Origin: Monodelphis domestica
Lineage: Eukaryota; Chordata; Mammalia; Didelphimorphia; Didelphidae
Assembly (NCBI RefSeq): GCF_027887165.1
Contig: NC_077231.1
Span: 127,216,487-127,280,486, forward strand
Direction of reading: 5' to 3'
Length of the DNA stretch: 64,000 nucleotides
This document shows, one piece after another, positions 11,100 to 23,187 of this stretch; position 1 is the first letter of the stretch; each line of letters opens with the position of its first letter. The translations under genes and the position numbers were made by a program. The notes beneath the pieces were generated by a model. It did not search any database. It was not told the origin of the DNA and saw nothing but the letters and a program-made list of their open reading frames with translations.

Positions 11100-13540
11100 T
11101 TAAGATTTAGCTTGCCTGACAAAATATGTTAAGTCCTGTAATTAATCAGCATTAAATGTCTACTTTTTGGTCATATACAAGTGCCTTGTTCTGGTATGCC
11201 CATTAGCAATAGCTGCCAGTCTGATCTCACCCATCTTCTACGCCAGTGGAAATGTCTCTAGACTCAACCTGATCAAACCCATCAAAACCCAGAACTATTA
11301 AATTAGGAGTCTTTAAATCCTCCCTGCTTACTTATCAAGACAGGACTCAGGTAAAAGTAGAAGTTAAGTAGACACAGCTGTCAGTATTTAGAAGGATCTG
11401 TGAAGACTATTATAAAACTATATCCAAAGGAGAAAAATTTAGGTGGGAAAAAATCATGACAAATAGGTCCAGAAGATGGACTGGGTAATAGCAGAAGCTA
11501 CCAAGTAGAGACAATTGAATATTCATAGGTGATAATTCAATTCATTTCTCTCCCTTCACCCTTGTCTCTTATCCTTGCCCTTATTGTCTTGTTCTCCTTA
11601 ATCTTTACACCCCACTCCTGTCCCAAACTAGCTGCAACATTATAGTTTGCAATAGAGAGTTTCAAATCACCCTTGAATATTCTACTCATGTATTATATAG
11701 TGTCATGGCAAATTTAAGAAATCTCTTTTTTTTTTCAAGTAATTGAAAGCCTCCACTATATCTTAGTGTAGTGGGCTGTCAATGAAGAGAGTGCTAGAAG
11801 GAAGGGGAACTTCTGGAAGATGTAGTTTCCTTGACTTTTGAAGCAAGAACAGCATTGGATTAGTAAAAGTGACAGTCATGAGTTGCAGTACTTGACAAAA
11901 CCTTTGTAGTATTTACCCACAGTCATATTAATCATTCTGTTGTCTCCCTGGAGAACAAGGAGAGGCAACAATGATGAGGTGTGCCGAAGGCCGCCTAAAG
12001 AGCTGGGCTCCCAAACAGTCAAAGTTCACAGGAGACAGGATCAGAGGACTTAAGAGCTTTGTTGACTCTGGCATGGGACACACTTGATTCCCACTCTCCA
12101 CCCCAGCCCTCCAGGGCTCTAAACTTCACTCAGAGCTTGTTTCACTATCCCTTTTCCTCCTGCCAAGTCTGTCAGGGTACAACCACATCATCCAATCATT
12201 ATCAAACAACCCTGAAGTAATTACAAGGACTATAGGAGCTATTCTGTCTCTTGGCTGCTATCAGTCCTAAGTAGGGAATTGGCAAATGGACTGTTTTATC
12301 AGCTGCGTTTCATATATCCATTGACTTAAAACATATATTTAAATAAGTTTCCAGTAGTTATATCTATATAAATAAATCTGCTAATTGAATAAAGACTGTC
12401 AGTTTGAGCAAAAGAGAGCAAATTAAGTTGGGAAAGAAAATTACAGTTTCTGGAATTTAAATGAAATCTTAGCACAGCAAAACATTTTATTTTTATTTCC
12501 ATTGTAGAAATTCAGTACATTTTTTCTATTGTATAATTCAGAAATAAATAAAAATCATCCTTATTGTGTTTCCATGTTTCTAGTTTGTGGACAGATCAAT
12601 ATTTCTAGCCTACTCACATACTTACCTAAGGGCTGGGAGTCGTGTTTGTTTTGAAAAGAAATAGCACTTAACGACTGTCAATCAAATGGAGTTTAAGAAA
12701 CATAGAACTCTTTAGAAATTTCTCTACCTCCTCTTCACATCTAAAAATAAAGAACTGGCATGTTTTTCTCAGTAAATAGCTAACCTGAGTAAAAGAAGAT
12801 ATAATTCCAACTAATCAGTGAAAGTAAAGATCTCAAGACCCTTGTTCATAAGCCCTTTTTGAATGTGTGTGCATACATATGGGAATACGTGAAAGGAAAA
12901 GCTCAGGTTTCCATTTTAGAAGGATAGGGTTTTAATTGTTTATAGCAATGAAGGCTGAGGGAGAAAGCATTTGCTTGAGTCAGGTGGGGTTTATAGCTTT
13001 CATCCTAACTATATGACTTCAGTCAGAAAGCTATTTACTTGTTTTTGTATTATTTTATCCATGTTCAAAATAGATCCTTATTTTGATACTACCGTTCATT
13101 TCTAGTGATGTGTCTCTATGCAAGTTAAATCAACATTCCAATATTAAATAAAATGAAGAAATGTCTGTTGCATATAAGATGACTTGATTCAGGAAGGGTT
13201 GGGGTAAATTGATGATAAACTCCATGGAAAATAGATATTAGGGAAGTCAGAGGTACATTCTTTTTAAATACTCTATTCTATTTTCCCCAGAATATACCCT
13301 TTAGCCTATGATACCAACAGTAACTAAATATTGGGATGATCAATCTAGAATTTCTGATATTTTTATATTTTTTCTGGAAGTAGAGGGCATAGAAACTATT
13401 TCTCATTCCCTATTAGTGTAGGGCATGCATATTATGTTTAAGATTTAGCTAGGTAATTAAGAATTGTGTGGGCAGTAATTCCATGGAAAGCTAAAGCTAA
13501 TAACAGAAAATTAAATTTCCTTCATCACACAATTAGACTA
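11100..13540. other. Repeat-poor intergenic stretch; possible conserved non-coding sequence
   Basis: I cannot assign any mobile element across about 2.4 kb, unusual in this window. No reading frame or splice-site pattern suggests a gene. About 12180-12560 has several homeodomain-type TAAT/ATTA cores and balanced composition, the kind of text often seen in distal enhancers. That is only a suggestion; conservation cannot be judged from one sequence. Confidence 0.3.
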
Positions 13541-13555
13541 AAACAAACCAAAAAA

Positions 13556-13796
13556 ACCCTGAACATTTATTAAGCACCATATATACCAGCCATTGTGCCA
13601 AATGCTTTAATAATATTATCTCATTTGATCCTTATAACAACTATGGGAGGTAGGCTCTATTATTATCTCCATTTTACTGTTGAATAAACTGAGGCAAAGA
13701 AAGGGTAAACAACCTCCCCTTGATGACACAGGTCATATTTGCCCTTGAGTCTTCTTCACTTTAGGCCCATAACTCTCTCTACTGTGCCACCTTGCT
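13556..13796 (-). mobile_element. MIR-type SINE
   Basis: 'gaacatttattaagcaccat', 'tattatctcatttgatcctt', 'gttgaataaactgaggcaaa' and 'ctactgtgccaccttgctg' in reverse MIR order; nearly full length. Confidence 0.85.
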
Positions 13797-13799
13797 GTG

Positions 13800-13930
13800 T
13801 CTGGTAGACAATTAACATTGAAGCCAAGGAGACCCCATTTCGAGTCTTGTCCCTGACATATATTCATCGTGTGACTTGAGACAAATAAGTCCCTTTACTT
13901 CTCAGCACTATGGAAAAGTCTTAGTCTTTG
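13800..13930 (+). mobile_element. MIR/THER1 SINE fragment
   Basis: 'gaagccaaggagaccccatt', 'gtgtgacttgagacaaataa' and 'gtccctttacttctcagcac' run in forward MIR order, head to head with the preceding reverse MIR. 13931-14585 holds nothing I can name. Confidence 0.55.
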
Positions 13931-14587
13931 TGATTCAGAAAAGGTTCTTGCTCCATCAACAGTTGTAAACTGCTTTTGCCAGGTGGGTATCCCATATCTG
14001 TACCTCACTATCCCTATACACCAAGTTTGAGCCCCCTCTTCTCATGGAAAGTTTGTGTAATTGTGTCTGCTGGGTCATTGATGGTGCACATAATTAATGG
14101 CAGCTCATGAGCTATAGCTTAAGTAGGAGACACCCACTTCAAGGTAACAGCTTTAAAATTTTTAATCCTTTAAAAATTAATAATCATTTTCTATCATTTT
14201 GAGATCCATGTTGTCTCTCTGTACCCCTCTCCCCAAGATGGCAGGTAATAAAATATAGGTTGTACATGCAATACGTATTTCCATGTTCTTTCCTGTTGTT
14301 AAAGAAGACATATATTACCTATACAAGAAAAAAAAAAACTCATGAAGGATGTACAATGGAAATTAGTGTTCTTCAATCTACATTTCAACTCCATCAGTTC
14401 CTTTTATGGCAGTAGGTAATAGAAACTCCTAAAGCATCCAAACTGCTAGAATAAAACAAGTCTGATAGAGTATTCCAGAAAGGGTGTTAAAGTAACAAGG
14501 GGAAGATTAATAGAAGGAAAAGGTTGTCTATTAGAAAACACCTGTAGTTTAAAAATGAAATATATCAATATAAAAAAAGTATTTAAA

Positions 14588-16060
14588 AACATTTCATAGA
14601 AATAGCAAATTGGAAACATAGAAGGGGCTCCAGTGGTCATCTGGTCCCTCTCACACTTAAAAATGTTTCCTGGGCCCAACAAGAAGCCAAGTGGCTCAAG
14701 CCAAATTATAGCTTTTAGATAGGTCTTATGATTAGGAAAAAAGTCCTTATAGGCTATCTAAACCAATGTCATACCCAACTCCTCCTCATTTTACCATCTA
14801 AAGTCAAAGTGAATAATTTTCAGTGACAAATCCTTGAATACTTCCAAACATTTTGTTCTACCAAGTCTTCTCCAGGCTAACCATCTTCTGTTCCTTTGGC
14901 CAGTGTCATGTGGTGTGAATTCAAGACTCTTCATCAACCTGATTGCCTTATTCTGTTTGGTCTATTCATGATTTTCTTAAGATACTGCCCCAATGTTCAA
15001 TAAAATCCTCTTCCAAATGTAGTTCGATGAAGATGGCTCTTATTTCTGGGAGCTGCGCCTCTTCTAGCAAGCTTAAGACTATCAGGTTTGTGCTTTTTGT
15101 TTTTGTTATCAATGCTAACTTGTATTGAGCTTTCGGCACACTACACCCTAAAGATATTTTGAAATGAATTGTTGTCTCTCCAAGACTCATCCATGTTGTA
15201 CTTGTAATACTTATTTTTCAACTCAAGTGTAAAATTTTACATTTATCCCGATTAAGTTTCATTTTACTTGACTAAACCTAATGTTTGAGCCTGTCAAGAG
15301 CTTTCTGGATATTATCCAGTATGTTAGCTATTCCGTCTAGCTTTGTGTCATATACAGATTTGATAAGCATGACACTTTTTCTCCAAGTCATTGATACAAA
15401 TGTTTAATAGCACGCAGGAAGGCACACATCCTAGGCTCTCTCACAGAAGCCTCCTTCCAATGTGACATGGAACTATTCAAGTGACTAATAAATACTCTTG
15501 GCTGTCCATTTAACCAATTAATAGATTTAATTCTATTAGTGTAGAGCCCACGGTCTACTGTTGGTAAGCCCACCTATTGCCGTTTTTTCCTACAGGAATA
15601 GAAGAAGGTATTTGAAGAAGTAATTTGCAAAAATCTAGGCAAACTACATCCACATCATTCCCTTGATCTACCATTTTAGTAAGCCTATTAAATAAATAAG
15701 GTTATTCTGTCATAAATTGTTCTTCATGAAGCCATGCCGCCCTAATGTATTTTACATTTTTGTCAGGAATCAAAGTCAAGCTCACTGGCCTATAGTTTAG
15801 AGAATAGATTTTCCTCTATTTTTTGAAGGTCAGGACATCTGACTTTCTTTCGGCTTGTGACACCTCTCTTGTTCACAAATGTCTTTCAAAAGCTGCTGAC
15901 AGTGGCCCAGCAAAAATAGAATCCAGTGTTTTTCAGAACCAGAGGGTAAGGTTCATCTGAGCCCTGTGACTTTAACTTAAGATCAATCAGATGATACTCT
16001 CTTATAATCTTCTTATTTAGAGTGAACATCAAATCCCTAATAACCACTTTTATTCTGTTA
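14588..16060 (-). mobile_element. L3/CR1 LINE, about 1.5 kb, part of RT domain to 3' end
   Basis: The plus-strand text contains reversed L3 landmarks in order: 'ctccagtggtcatctggtcc' (3' end), 'gttttgttctaccaag'-type text, 'gtaaaattttacatttatcc', 'ggatattatccagtatgtta', 'aagtcattgatacaaatgtt', and 'gtcaagctcactggcctata' in the RT. Minus-strand translation near 15250-15060 gives NRDKCK-like and HL-containing pieces of the CR1 post-RT region. It is the longest L3 copy here and is broken throughout. Confidence 0.8.
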
Positions 16061-16460
16061 TTAAATTTTTTCCATTACAAAGGTCATTCTTCACAGAGAA
16101 AAGGGAGGACTCTGGAAATTTAGTAGCTATGCCTTCTTTCTGTCATTAGTTATTATTCTATCTACTTAAAGCAGTATAATTTTCCCTTCATTATCCCTTC
16201 TCCCTCAAATAGGTTAATAAAAGGACTTTTTAAAAGTATACTTTTTGTTATTCTCAATTTGACAAATACCAACAAAAATGAACATTTTTCTTTATAAAGT
16301 TAAAAAAGGCTTGCATTTGAAAGCATAAATCTCTGCTTTGATTCAGCTTGTTTCTTTTTAAAATATTTAATAAATTCAACAGATTTCATAGCTCTCGTGC
16401 ATGTCTGAGTTTTCCTCTGAATCGCGTCCTGTGCATTCTTTAAAAGCTTCATTGTCACTC

Positions 16461-16733
16461 CTTCCTTTTCTTTTCTTTTCTTTTCTTTTCTTTTCTTTTC
16501 TTTTCTTTTCTTTTCTTTTCTTTTCTTTTCTTTTCTTTTCTTTTCTCTTCTTTTCTTTTCTCTTCTTTCCTTTCCTTTTCTCTTCTTTCCTTTCCTTTTC
16601 TCTTCTTTTCTTTTCTTTTCTTTTCTCTTCTTTCCTTTCCTTTTCTCTTCTTTCCTTTCCTTTCCTTTCCTTTTCTCTTCTTTCCTTTCCTTTCCTTCTT
16701 TTCTTTTCTTTCCTTTCCTTTTCTTTCTTTTTC
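16461..16733. repeat. Long (TTTTC)n homopyrimidine tract with CTCTTC variants
   Basis: About 270 bp of C/T only on the plus strand, mostly TTTTC units with interspersed TTTCC and CTCTTC. Overlapping frames on both strands are artefacts. Length and purity suggest high mutability and triplex-forming potential. Confidence 0.97.
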
Positions 16734-16849
16734 GTATCACTATTACTAATACTTTTCCCTCCCCAACGTGATTTATATAATCTCTTATAATAAATAAGCT
16801 TAGTTGAACAAAATAAATCCACATATTGGCTATTCTAAACAAGATATCA

Positions 16850-17195
16850 GTTAATAAGCATTTGTTAAGTTTGTTCTATATGTCAGGCACTATTCTAAGC
16901 ATTGAGAATAGAAAAAGAGGCAAAATGTAAGCTCTGCCCTCAAGGAACTCATAATCTAATGGAGGAGACAATAAATAGATGTGGACAAACAAGTTATATA
17001 CAGTATTAAAAAGAAAATAATTTGAAAAGAGAGGAGGCATTAGAAATAAGAAGGGGTAGAAAAAGGCTTCCAGCAGAAGGTGGCATTTTAGTTGACACTT
17101 AAAGGGAGTCAATGTGGAGAGAGAGAGAATAGAGGGCATACAGGTTAGCTGGAGAAAGTGCCTGGAATTGAGAGATAGAATGTTGACAATGAATA
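16850..17195 (-). mobile_element. L2 LINE 3' region
   Basis: 'agcatttgttaagtttgttc', 'gtcaggcactattctaagca', 'ctgccctcaaggaactcata', 'ggcttccagcagaaggtggc' and 'acttaaagggagtcaatgtg' match the L2 3' half in reverse. 16061-16460 and 17196-17840 show no named element. Confidence 0.75.
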
Positions 17196-17839
17196 TTCTG
17201 GAATTATCCTTAATCTTATAAGAAAGGCTTCTACTAGATCTCTCTCATCTCATACAATGCCAGTTCTTATTTTTAAATAGGTACTTTGTGGGGTTAACAA
17301 GCTTTTAAAAACATAAATGAGTTATATTTTATAAAGATATTTTTCTTCCATTGATATAATAATGTATTTTTATAACTTTTTTACTAATATGACTGATTAT
17401 AATTATATAGTTTTCCCAATGTAGAACTAACTGCATCTTTATAGAGTAAAATGGTCATAATGTAGCTTCTTTTTAAATATTTTATTAAATATTTGTTGAT
17501 ACCATTCATTAGGGGTAATAGAATATTGTTTTCTTTTTCTTCTTTTTCTCTCTCTGCTTCAGATATCAAGACTATATTTTTATTGTAAATGGAATTTGTA
17601 GGATATATTTTTCTTCTACTTTTGCGAACAGTATATGTTTTATTTAAAATATTTTTTCATCAAATGTTCTAAATTCACCTAGTATTTTCTCCCTTTGGAA
17701 ATTTATTTATTACTTGTTCAATTTTTTTTCTGAGACCAGGTTGTTTTAATTCTCTATGCTATGTTTCTTAATCTGTGAATTTTTAATTTTCATCAATATT
17801 CATCTATTTTGTACAGTGACCAATTGTTAATGACAGCTA

Positions 17840-18165
17840 TTTTCATCAATATAACGATCTAAAACAATTCCAAAGGACTTACCATGAGAAATGCTATCCA
17901 CCTCCAGGGAAAGAACTGATGGAGTCTGAATGCAGATTAAAGCATACAATTGAAAACTTCTTAAATTTTTCTTGTGTGTTTGTTTGTTTTTTTGGTTTCT
18001 GTTTTCTTTCACAACACGACTAATATAGAAATATGTTTTGCATGATTGCACATGTATAGTCTATATCAAATTGCTTACCATCTCTGAGAGAAAGCAGAAG
18101 AGGGAGGGAAAGAGAAATTGGAGCTCAAAATTTTAAATAATAACTGTTAAATTTTTTTTTTACAT
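17840..18165 (+). mobile_element. L1 3' UTR fragment
   Basis: 'ccatgagaaatgctatccac', 'ctccagggaaagaactgatg', 'gcacatgtatagtctatatc' and 'gagctcaaaattttaaataa' are the marsupial L1 3' UTR in forward order. 18166-18640 is AT-rich and unassigned, with a short (CA)n at 18427-18442. Confidence 0.7.
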
Positions 18166-18649
18166 ATAATTCAGAAAAATACTTTTAAAATATCCATTTA
18201 GTTCATTTAAGTAATAGCTTTTGTTCACATAATTTCCTTTATTTCCTCTGTTAATTGTCCTCTATCATTTTTCATACTGGCAATTTATTTGTCCTTTCTT
18301 TTTGGAAAATCAAGTTACCTTATATTGTAATGATTTAAACTTAAAAAAAAATCTTAGTTCTATTAACCTAAGTGGTACCTTTTTTCCTGGCATTTATAGT
18401 ACCTCTCAAGGCTTATCCCCTAATTCACACACACACACACACACTCAAAAATTGAGATTCCCCCAGAGGAGCCTCTGGTACCTCAGTTCTAGGGGAAAGT
18501 GTAGTGGATGGCTATATTCCTAACAATGAAAGTAGGGAACTTGCATTGTTTATGCCTGCTGTTAGTAATTACTCTGATTTACAAAATTAAAGTAAATATT
18601 AAAATTACTAAATATGCTTAATTTATTAACAAATTAGCAATAAATATAC

Positions 18650-18989
18650 AACCATGTTCAGAAAAAGCTAACAAGAAAACTCCTCCCTCACTGGGATCTT
18701 TCTAAAGCTTTATTGAAAGCAAAAGCAACCAGAGTTTCCCCCCACCCTCCCAAAATTAACTAACACTTTCACTTCTACTAACCACATTCAGAGAGAGAGA
18801 GACAGACAGAGACAGATGGACAGACAGACACACGGAATTGGTCCTTATATAGACCAATCCCAAGCCTGGAAGTAGGGGGCATGACCCCTCCCTAGCATGG
18901 GATTGGTCCAATTCAAGACCAATCCTACACCAGGAAGTAGGAGAGACCCCTGAGGCATGCTGGGGGGTGCAGTTATCCATGCCACAACA
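18650..18989 (-). mobile_element. Fossil solo LTR with recognisable promoter and poly(A) signal
   Basis: On the minus strand the order is that of an LTR. It begins near 'tgttgtggcatggataac', has repeated GATTGG (CCAAT-type) boxes, a TATA-like 'ctatataagg', and then an AATAAA in 'caataaagctttagaaag'. No viral genes flank it, so it is probably a solo LTR. Ends are approximate because I could not find a target duplication. Confidence 0.6.
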
Positions 18990-19487
18990 TTTTGAAACTC
19001 ACATATGTATATTTATGTATATGTATAATATTTTCCTAAGGAAACCATAAACTCTTAAAATATCAGTAGTTGCTTCTTCCTTCATCTGGAAACACAGTAT
19101 AAGTCCATTCAGTATCTCCCAAGATATTTAGAAGAAAAAAAAAACCCTACTCAAATCCCTAGAGACAAAGCTAAAAACAGATTCCTTAGGAAAATTATTT
19201 TTACCTCTTTCCTCTCTGTCTTGCTTCTCTCTTTAACAATGATAGGAAATCTCTCCCATCTTCTCATAAGATAATGCTTTTAATATTCTCTCCAGAGTTT
19301 ATAAAGTAGAACTTCACATTTTAAAAACTGATCCTAAAACAAAACAACCCCTGAATATACATTTTCTCCATGATGCCACATGGCAGAGCACAAAGAATTT
19401 AAATCATTTCTGGATCTCAGACAAATACAAGGATAACAGATAAATATATCTTCTACAGATCACCAGCACAACTCATTCTCATCTTTC

Positions 19488-19640
19488 CCTCCCTCTCTCC
19501 CCCTCTCTTTCCCTCTCTGTCTCCATCTCTCTTCCCCTCTCCCCTTTCTCTTTCTCCCTGTATATATACACACATATAATATATATAGCAAGTATTATGT
19601 GTATATGTATATATGGGTATACATATATATTTATCAGAAC
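19488..19640. repeat. (CTCTCC)n then (TA)n/(CA)n simple repeats
   Basis: A pyrimidine tract (about 19486-19558) is followed by TA/CA alternations to about 19640. 18990-19487 is unassigned AT-rich text. Confidence 0.85.
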
Positions 19641-19811
19641 TGAAAAACAACTGAACAACAATCTTATATACCCATATGGCTGCCATTTATGAAATATTGC
19701 TATCTCTTAAGAATTAATAATAAAATTAAAAAGAATTATAAATGACTAATATCTATATACACATATTTCCTATGTCAATTTGTGTAATATATACATATAT
19801 ATGCATATGTG

Positions 19812-20073
19812 TAGATTGTTGTTCACTTGTTTCAGTCATGTCTAACTCTTCAAGACTCCATTGGGGTTTCCTAGGCATCAATACTGGAGCCATTTGCCAT
19901 TTCCTTCTCCAGATCATTTGACATATGAAGGAACAGAGACAAATAGGGTTAAGTGACTTCCTCAAGGTTACAGAGCTAGTAAATGTCTGAGGTCAGATTT
20001 GAACATGGGAAGACTCATCTTCCTGACTCCAAGGCTAGCATTCTCTCCACTGAGCCACCTAGTAGTTATCCCT
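19812..20073 (-). mobile_element. MAR1-like marsupial SINE
   Basis: 'ttcagtcatgtctaactctt', 'ggggtttcctaggcatcaat', 'tttgccatttccttctccag', 'gaggtcagatttgaacatgg' and 'cactgagccacctagtag' in reverse order. This is the long MIR-related SINE typical of marsupials. Confidence 0.85.
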
Positions 20074-20109
20074 TTGTGTATATATGTAACATGTATCTAT
20101 CTACACAAG

Positions 20110-20245
20110 TATGTATGTTTGTAATATATATACATATATATATATAGATAGACAGACAGAGACAGAAATAGACAGTGAGAGATAGAGAGGAAGAAACAGA
20201 GACATACACATAGAAACAGACGAGAGAGAGAGAGAGATACTATAC
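20110..20245. repeat. (TA)n / (GACA)n / (GAGA)n simple-sequence patch
   Basis: TA repeats, then GACAGA and GAGA repeats. 20246-20734 has no element I recognise. Confidence 0.75.
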
Positions 20246-20737
20246 ATACTCACATTAAGGAAGTATTTGATGGTGGTATTAGTAGAAACAGGAAGGATTT
20301 TTGTGATTGATATTCCTCAGTAATCCCTATTGTTATCATTATACAATTGACTGAATGATATAGAAAATACTAAATGCTGTTATGCTTATGGATTTTTGAT
20401 TATTAAAATAATTTTTGATTAAGTAAAACTACCTAAAAGGCTCTCTTCTAATGAGCTATCTTTCCTTAACACTTCAAGTTAAATAAAGATTCTTTGCTAT
20501 AACAAGAGAGATAACCCTTTTTGATGATCCTTGGATTATAAATATCAAGCAAAGTATTAAAAAAAAGGATATAAATTCTCCAAACAAGAGGTTGTTAGAT
20601 TCATATAGGAGATACAGGACAAAATCTAAGTTGTAATGGAATTCAGTAAGAATAATGAGATACTTTAGATACTCCAAATTGAGGATGACAGGTTGCTGGT
20701 TGCATTAAGCCCCCAAACATCGCAAGGCCTCATGTTA

Positions 20738-20985
20738 TTATTGTCATTTTTCAATCACGTCCAAATCTTTGTGAAACCATATAGGATTTTCTGAGCAAAG
20801 ATACTGGAATGGTTTGCTATTTCCTTCTCTGGGTCATTTTATGGATGAGGAAACTGAGGCAAGCAGGTTGAAGTGAGTTGCCTAGGGTCACAGTTTCTGA
20901 GGCTAGATTTGAACTTGGGAAGAAGTCTTCCTGATTTCCGGCCTGGAACTCTTTCTATTGGGCTAGCCAGCTGCTCCATAGAAGA
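20738..20985 (-). mobile_element. MAR1-like marsupial SINE
   Basis: Same family as 19812-20073: 'tttcaatcacgtccaaatct', 'agatactggaatggtttgct', 'gatgaggaaactgaggcaag', 'gaggctagatttgaacttgg'. Same orientation, about 670 bp away, but clearly a separate insertion. Confidence 0.85.
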
Positions 20986-21139
20986 GATCAATAAGCATTT
21001 AGAAGAGTTTGACCTAAACACCCACATGGGAAAAAGAAAGCCCAAGTGTATGAAGAATAATTATTTTCAATCTTGACACACAAATGAATGAATGAACTAC
21101 AGAACTTATTGATCTAAGAATCTTTACAATATTTCTCAT

Positions 21140-22019
21140 ATCACTCATCCAATAAACAATTAATAAATGTCTACTATGTGCCAGGAAGTCTGTTAGGAGG
21201 GAGGAGTTTCCAAAAAGAAGCAAAATTTGCTGTCTTCAAGGAATGAATAATATAATGGAGGAAACAGCATGTAAACAATTATAGACAGTAAGCTGTATAC
21301 AGGATGAATAGGAAATAAATAAGAGAGGAAGGTACTAGAATTTGGAGGATTGGAAAAGTCTTCCTGTAATAGATGGGGTTTTAGATGGGACTTAGAGGAA
21401 GCTAGGGAAACAGTAGGCAGAGATAAGGAGGGAGAGCATACAGGGCATTGGGACAGTAAAAGAAAATATCTAGAGGAGAGAGATGGAGTATTTTGTTGGT
21501 GGAACGCTATGGAAACCAATGTCAACACATCATATTAAAGAGTGCATGGTGGGAAGCAAGGAATAAGTAGACAGGAAAGATAGGAGGGGGTTAGTTTATT
21601 AAGAGCTTTCAAATTAAAATAGCATATGTTGTATATGATTCTGGGGACCAAAGGGAGTCATTGGAATTTATTAAGTAAGCAGGAGGTGACATAGTCAGAC
21701 TCGTGCTTTAAAGAAAATATCTTTGAGTAACTGTCTAGAGGATGGATTAGAATAGTAAGAGACTTGGGACAGATGAACATGAACAGGGTATTGTAAAAGT
21801 CCACACAGGAAATAATAAGGGCATGAACTAGAGTGGTGGCAGTGTCAGAGGAGAGAAGTGAGAATATTGGAAAGGTATTGCAAAAGTAAAACCAACAGAC
21901 CTTGTTAACAAATTGAAGCTCTGTCAATAGATCAGATACTGAAGAATCAAGGATGGCACTGAGTTTGCAAGCCTGAGGGCCTGAGAAAATGGTGTGGACC
22001 TTGATAGTATAAGGAAGGA

Positions 22020-22085
<66 letters not shown>

Positions 22086-23165
22086 AAGGAAGGAAGTATA
22101 AGGAGGGAGAAGAATTAGTGGAAAGATGAGTTCTATTTTGAACATAATGAATTTTAGATGTATGCTAGGCATCTTGTTCACAATATCTGAAAGACAGTTG
22201 GAGATGAAAGATTAGCAGTCAGCAAAATTGGGGAGAAGATTGGTATATTTGAGAATAATCCTCATAAAGATGATAACTAAATACATGGAGGCTGATTATT
22301 TTACAAGGTAAAATAATATAGGAGAAGCAAGAGGTCCCAATATAGAACCCCAAGGGACAGCTACAATTGGAGAGTACTGATCTGGAGGAGGATACAGAAG
22401 GAACAGTCAGATAATTAGAAGGAAAACCAGGAGATGGTGTTGTCTTGGGAACATAGAAAGAAGAGAATAACCAGAAGGAGAGAGTGATCAATAGTGTCAT
22501 TGGTTGGAGAGAAGTCAAGGAGAATGAAGATTGAGAAAGTCATTGGATTTGGCAACTGAGAGATAATGGGTAACTTTGGAAATATGAGTACTGGTCGAAT
22601 GTCAGAATCTAGACTATAAGGGGTTAAAAAGAGACAGGGAGGAAATAAAAAAGAGGTAATTATTGTAGATGGCCTTGTCAAATAGTTTAACTACAATGGG
22701 CAAAAGATATATAAACTGTTAATTACCAGGTATGAAAGAATCAGTTGAGGATTTTTTCAGGATTAGGGAGACATGATCACCTTTGTAAGTAGTATAAAAT
22801 GAGTCAGTACACAGGGAAAAATGAAAATAAATGAAAGAGTAGAGATGACAAAAGACATAATTTGTTGGAGGAGATAGGATAGGATAGGATCATCTGAACA
22901 AGGGCACTTTATCCTGTGAGAGAGAGGTGAAGAAAGATAGTGGCAGGAGGAATCTGAGTGATAGGAGATGAGGAAGAAGGGGAAAAGGGAACTCATGATT
23001 AATGATTTCATTTATTTTCTTGAAAATTGTGAAGCAAGGCTCTCAGATGTGGAAAGGAAAACTAAAGCAAGTTCTGGACTTTCTGCCACTGAGTTGGAAT
23101 AAACAGCAGTTGGAGTATTAGAGAGAAGATATTGACAAGAATGACAGTTGGTGGGGAAAGGGGCA
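21140..23165 (-). mobile_element. Long L2 LINE, proximal part (3' UTR and RT-bearing ORF2)
   Basis: Starts with the L2 3' end ('aataaatgtctactatgtgc') and runs back through ORF2. Minus-strand translation gives L2/Jockey-type RT pieces in order: IFILLDFSPTNDTIDHS (LLDLSAAFDTIDHS block), then HLYEDYSQIYQSSP (YADDxQIYLSS block) and ATTLVHALIISCVDFYNTL. The catalytic YADD is decayed to YEDY. Many frame breaks; dead. A (TA)n expansion interrupts it at 22023-22082. Confidence 0.88.
22023..22082. repeat. (TA)n microsatellite inside L2
   Basis: About 58 bp of uninterrupted AT dinucleotides ending in 'tatgtatgta'. Located in the L2 ORF2 region; a reading frame there made of repeating Y and I residues is an artefact. 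Confidence 0.97.
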
Positions 23166-23187
23166 ATGGGGAGTGGCAGTTAGTCTT

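Noticed and set aside
16300-16842. A 180-codon minus-strand frame of Lys/Glu/Arg repeats and its counterparts
   Set aside because: It is created by the (TTTTC)n tract; flanking residues show no gene-like signal.
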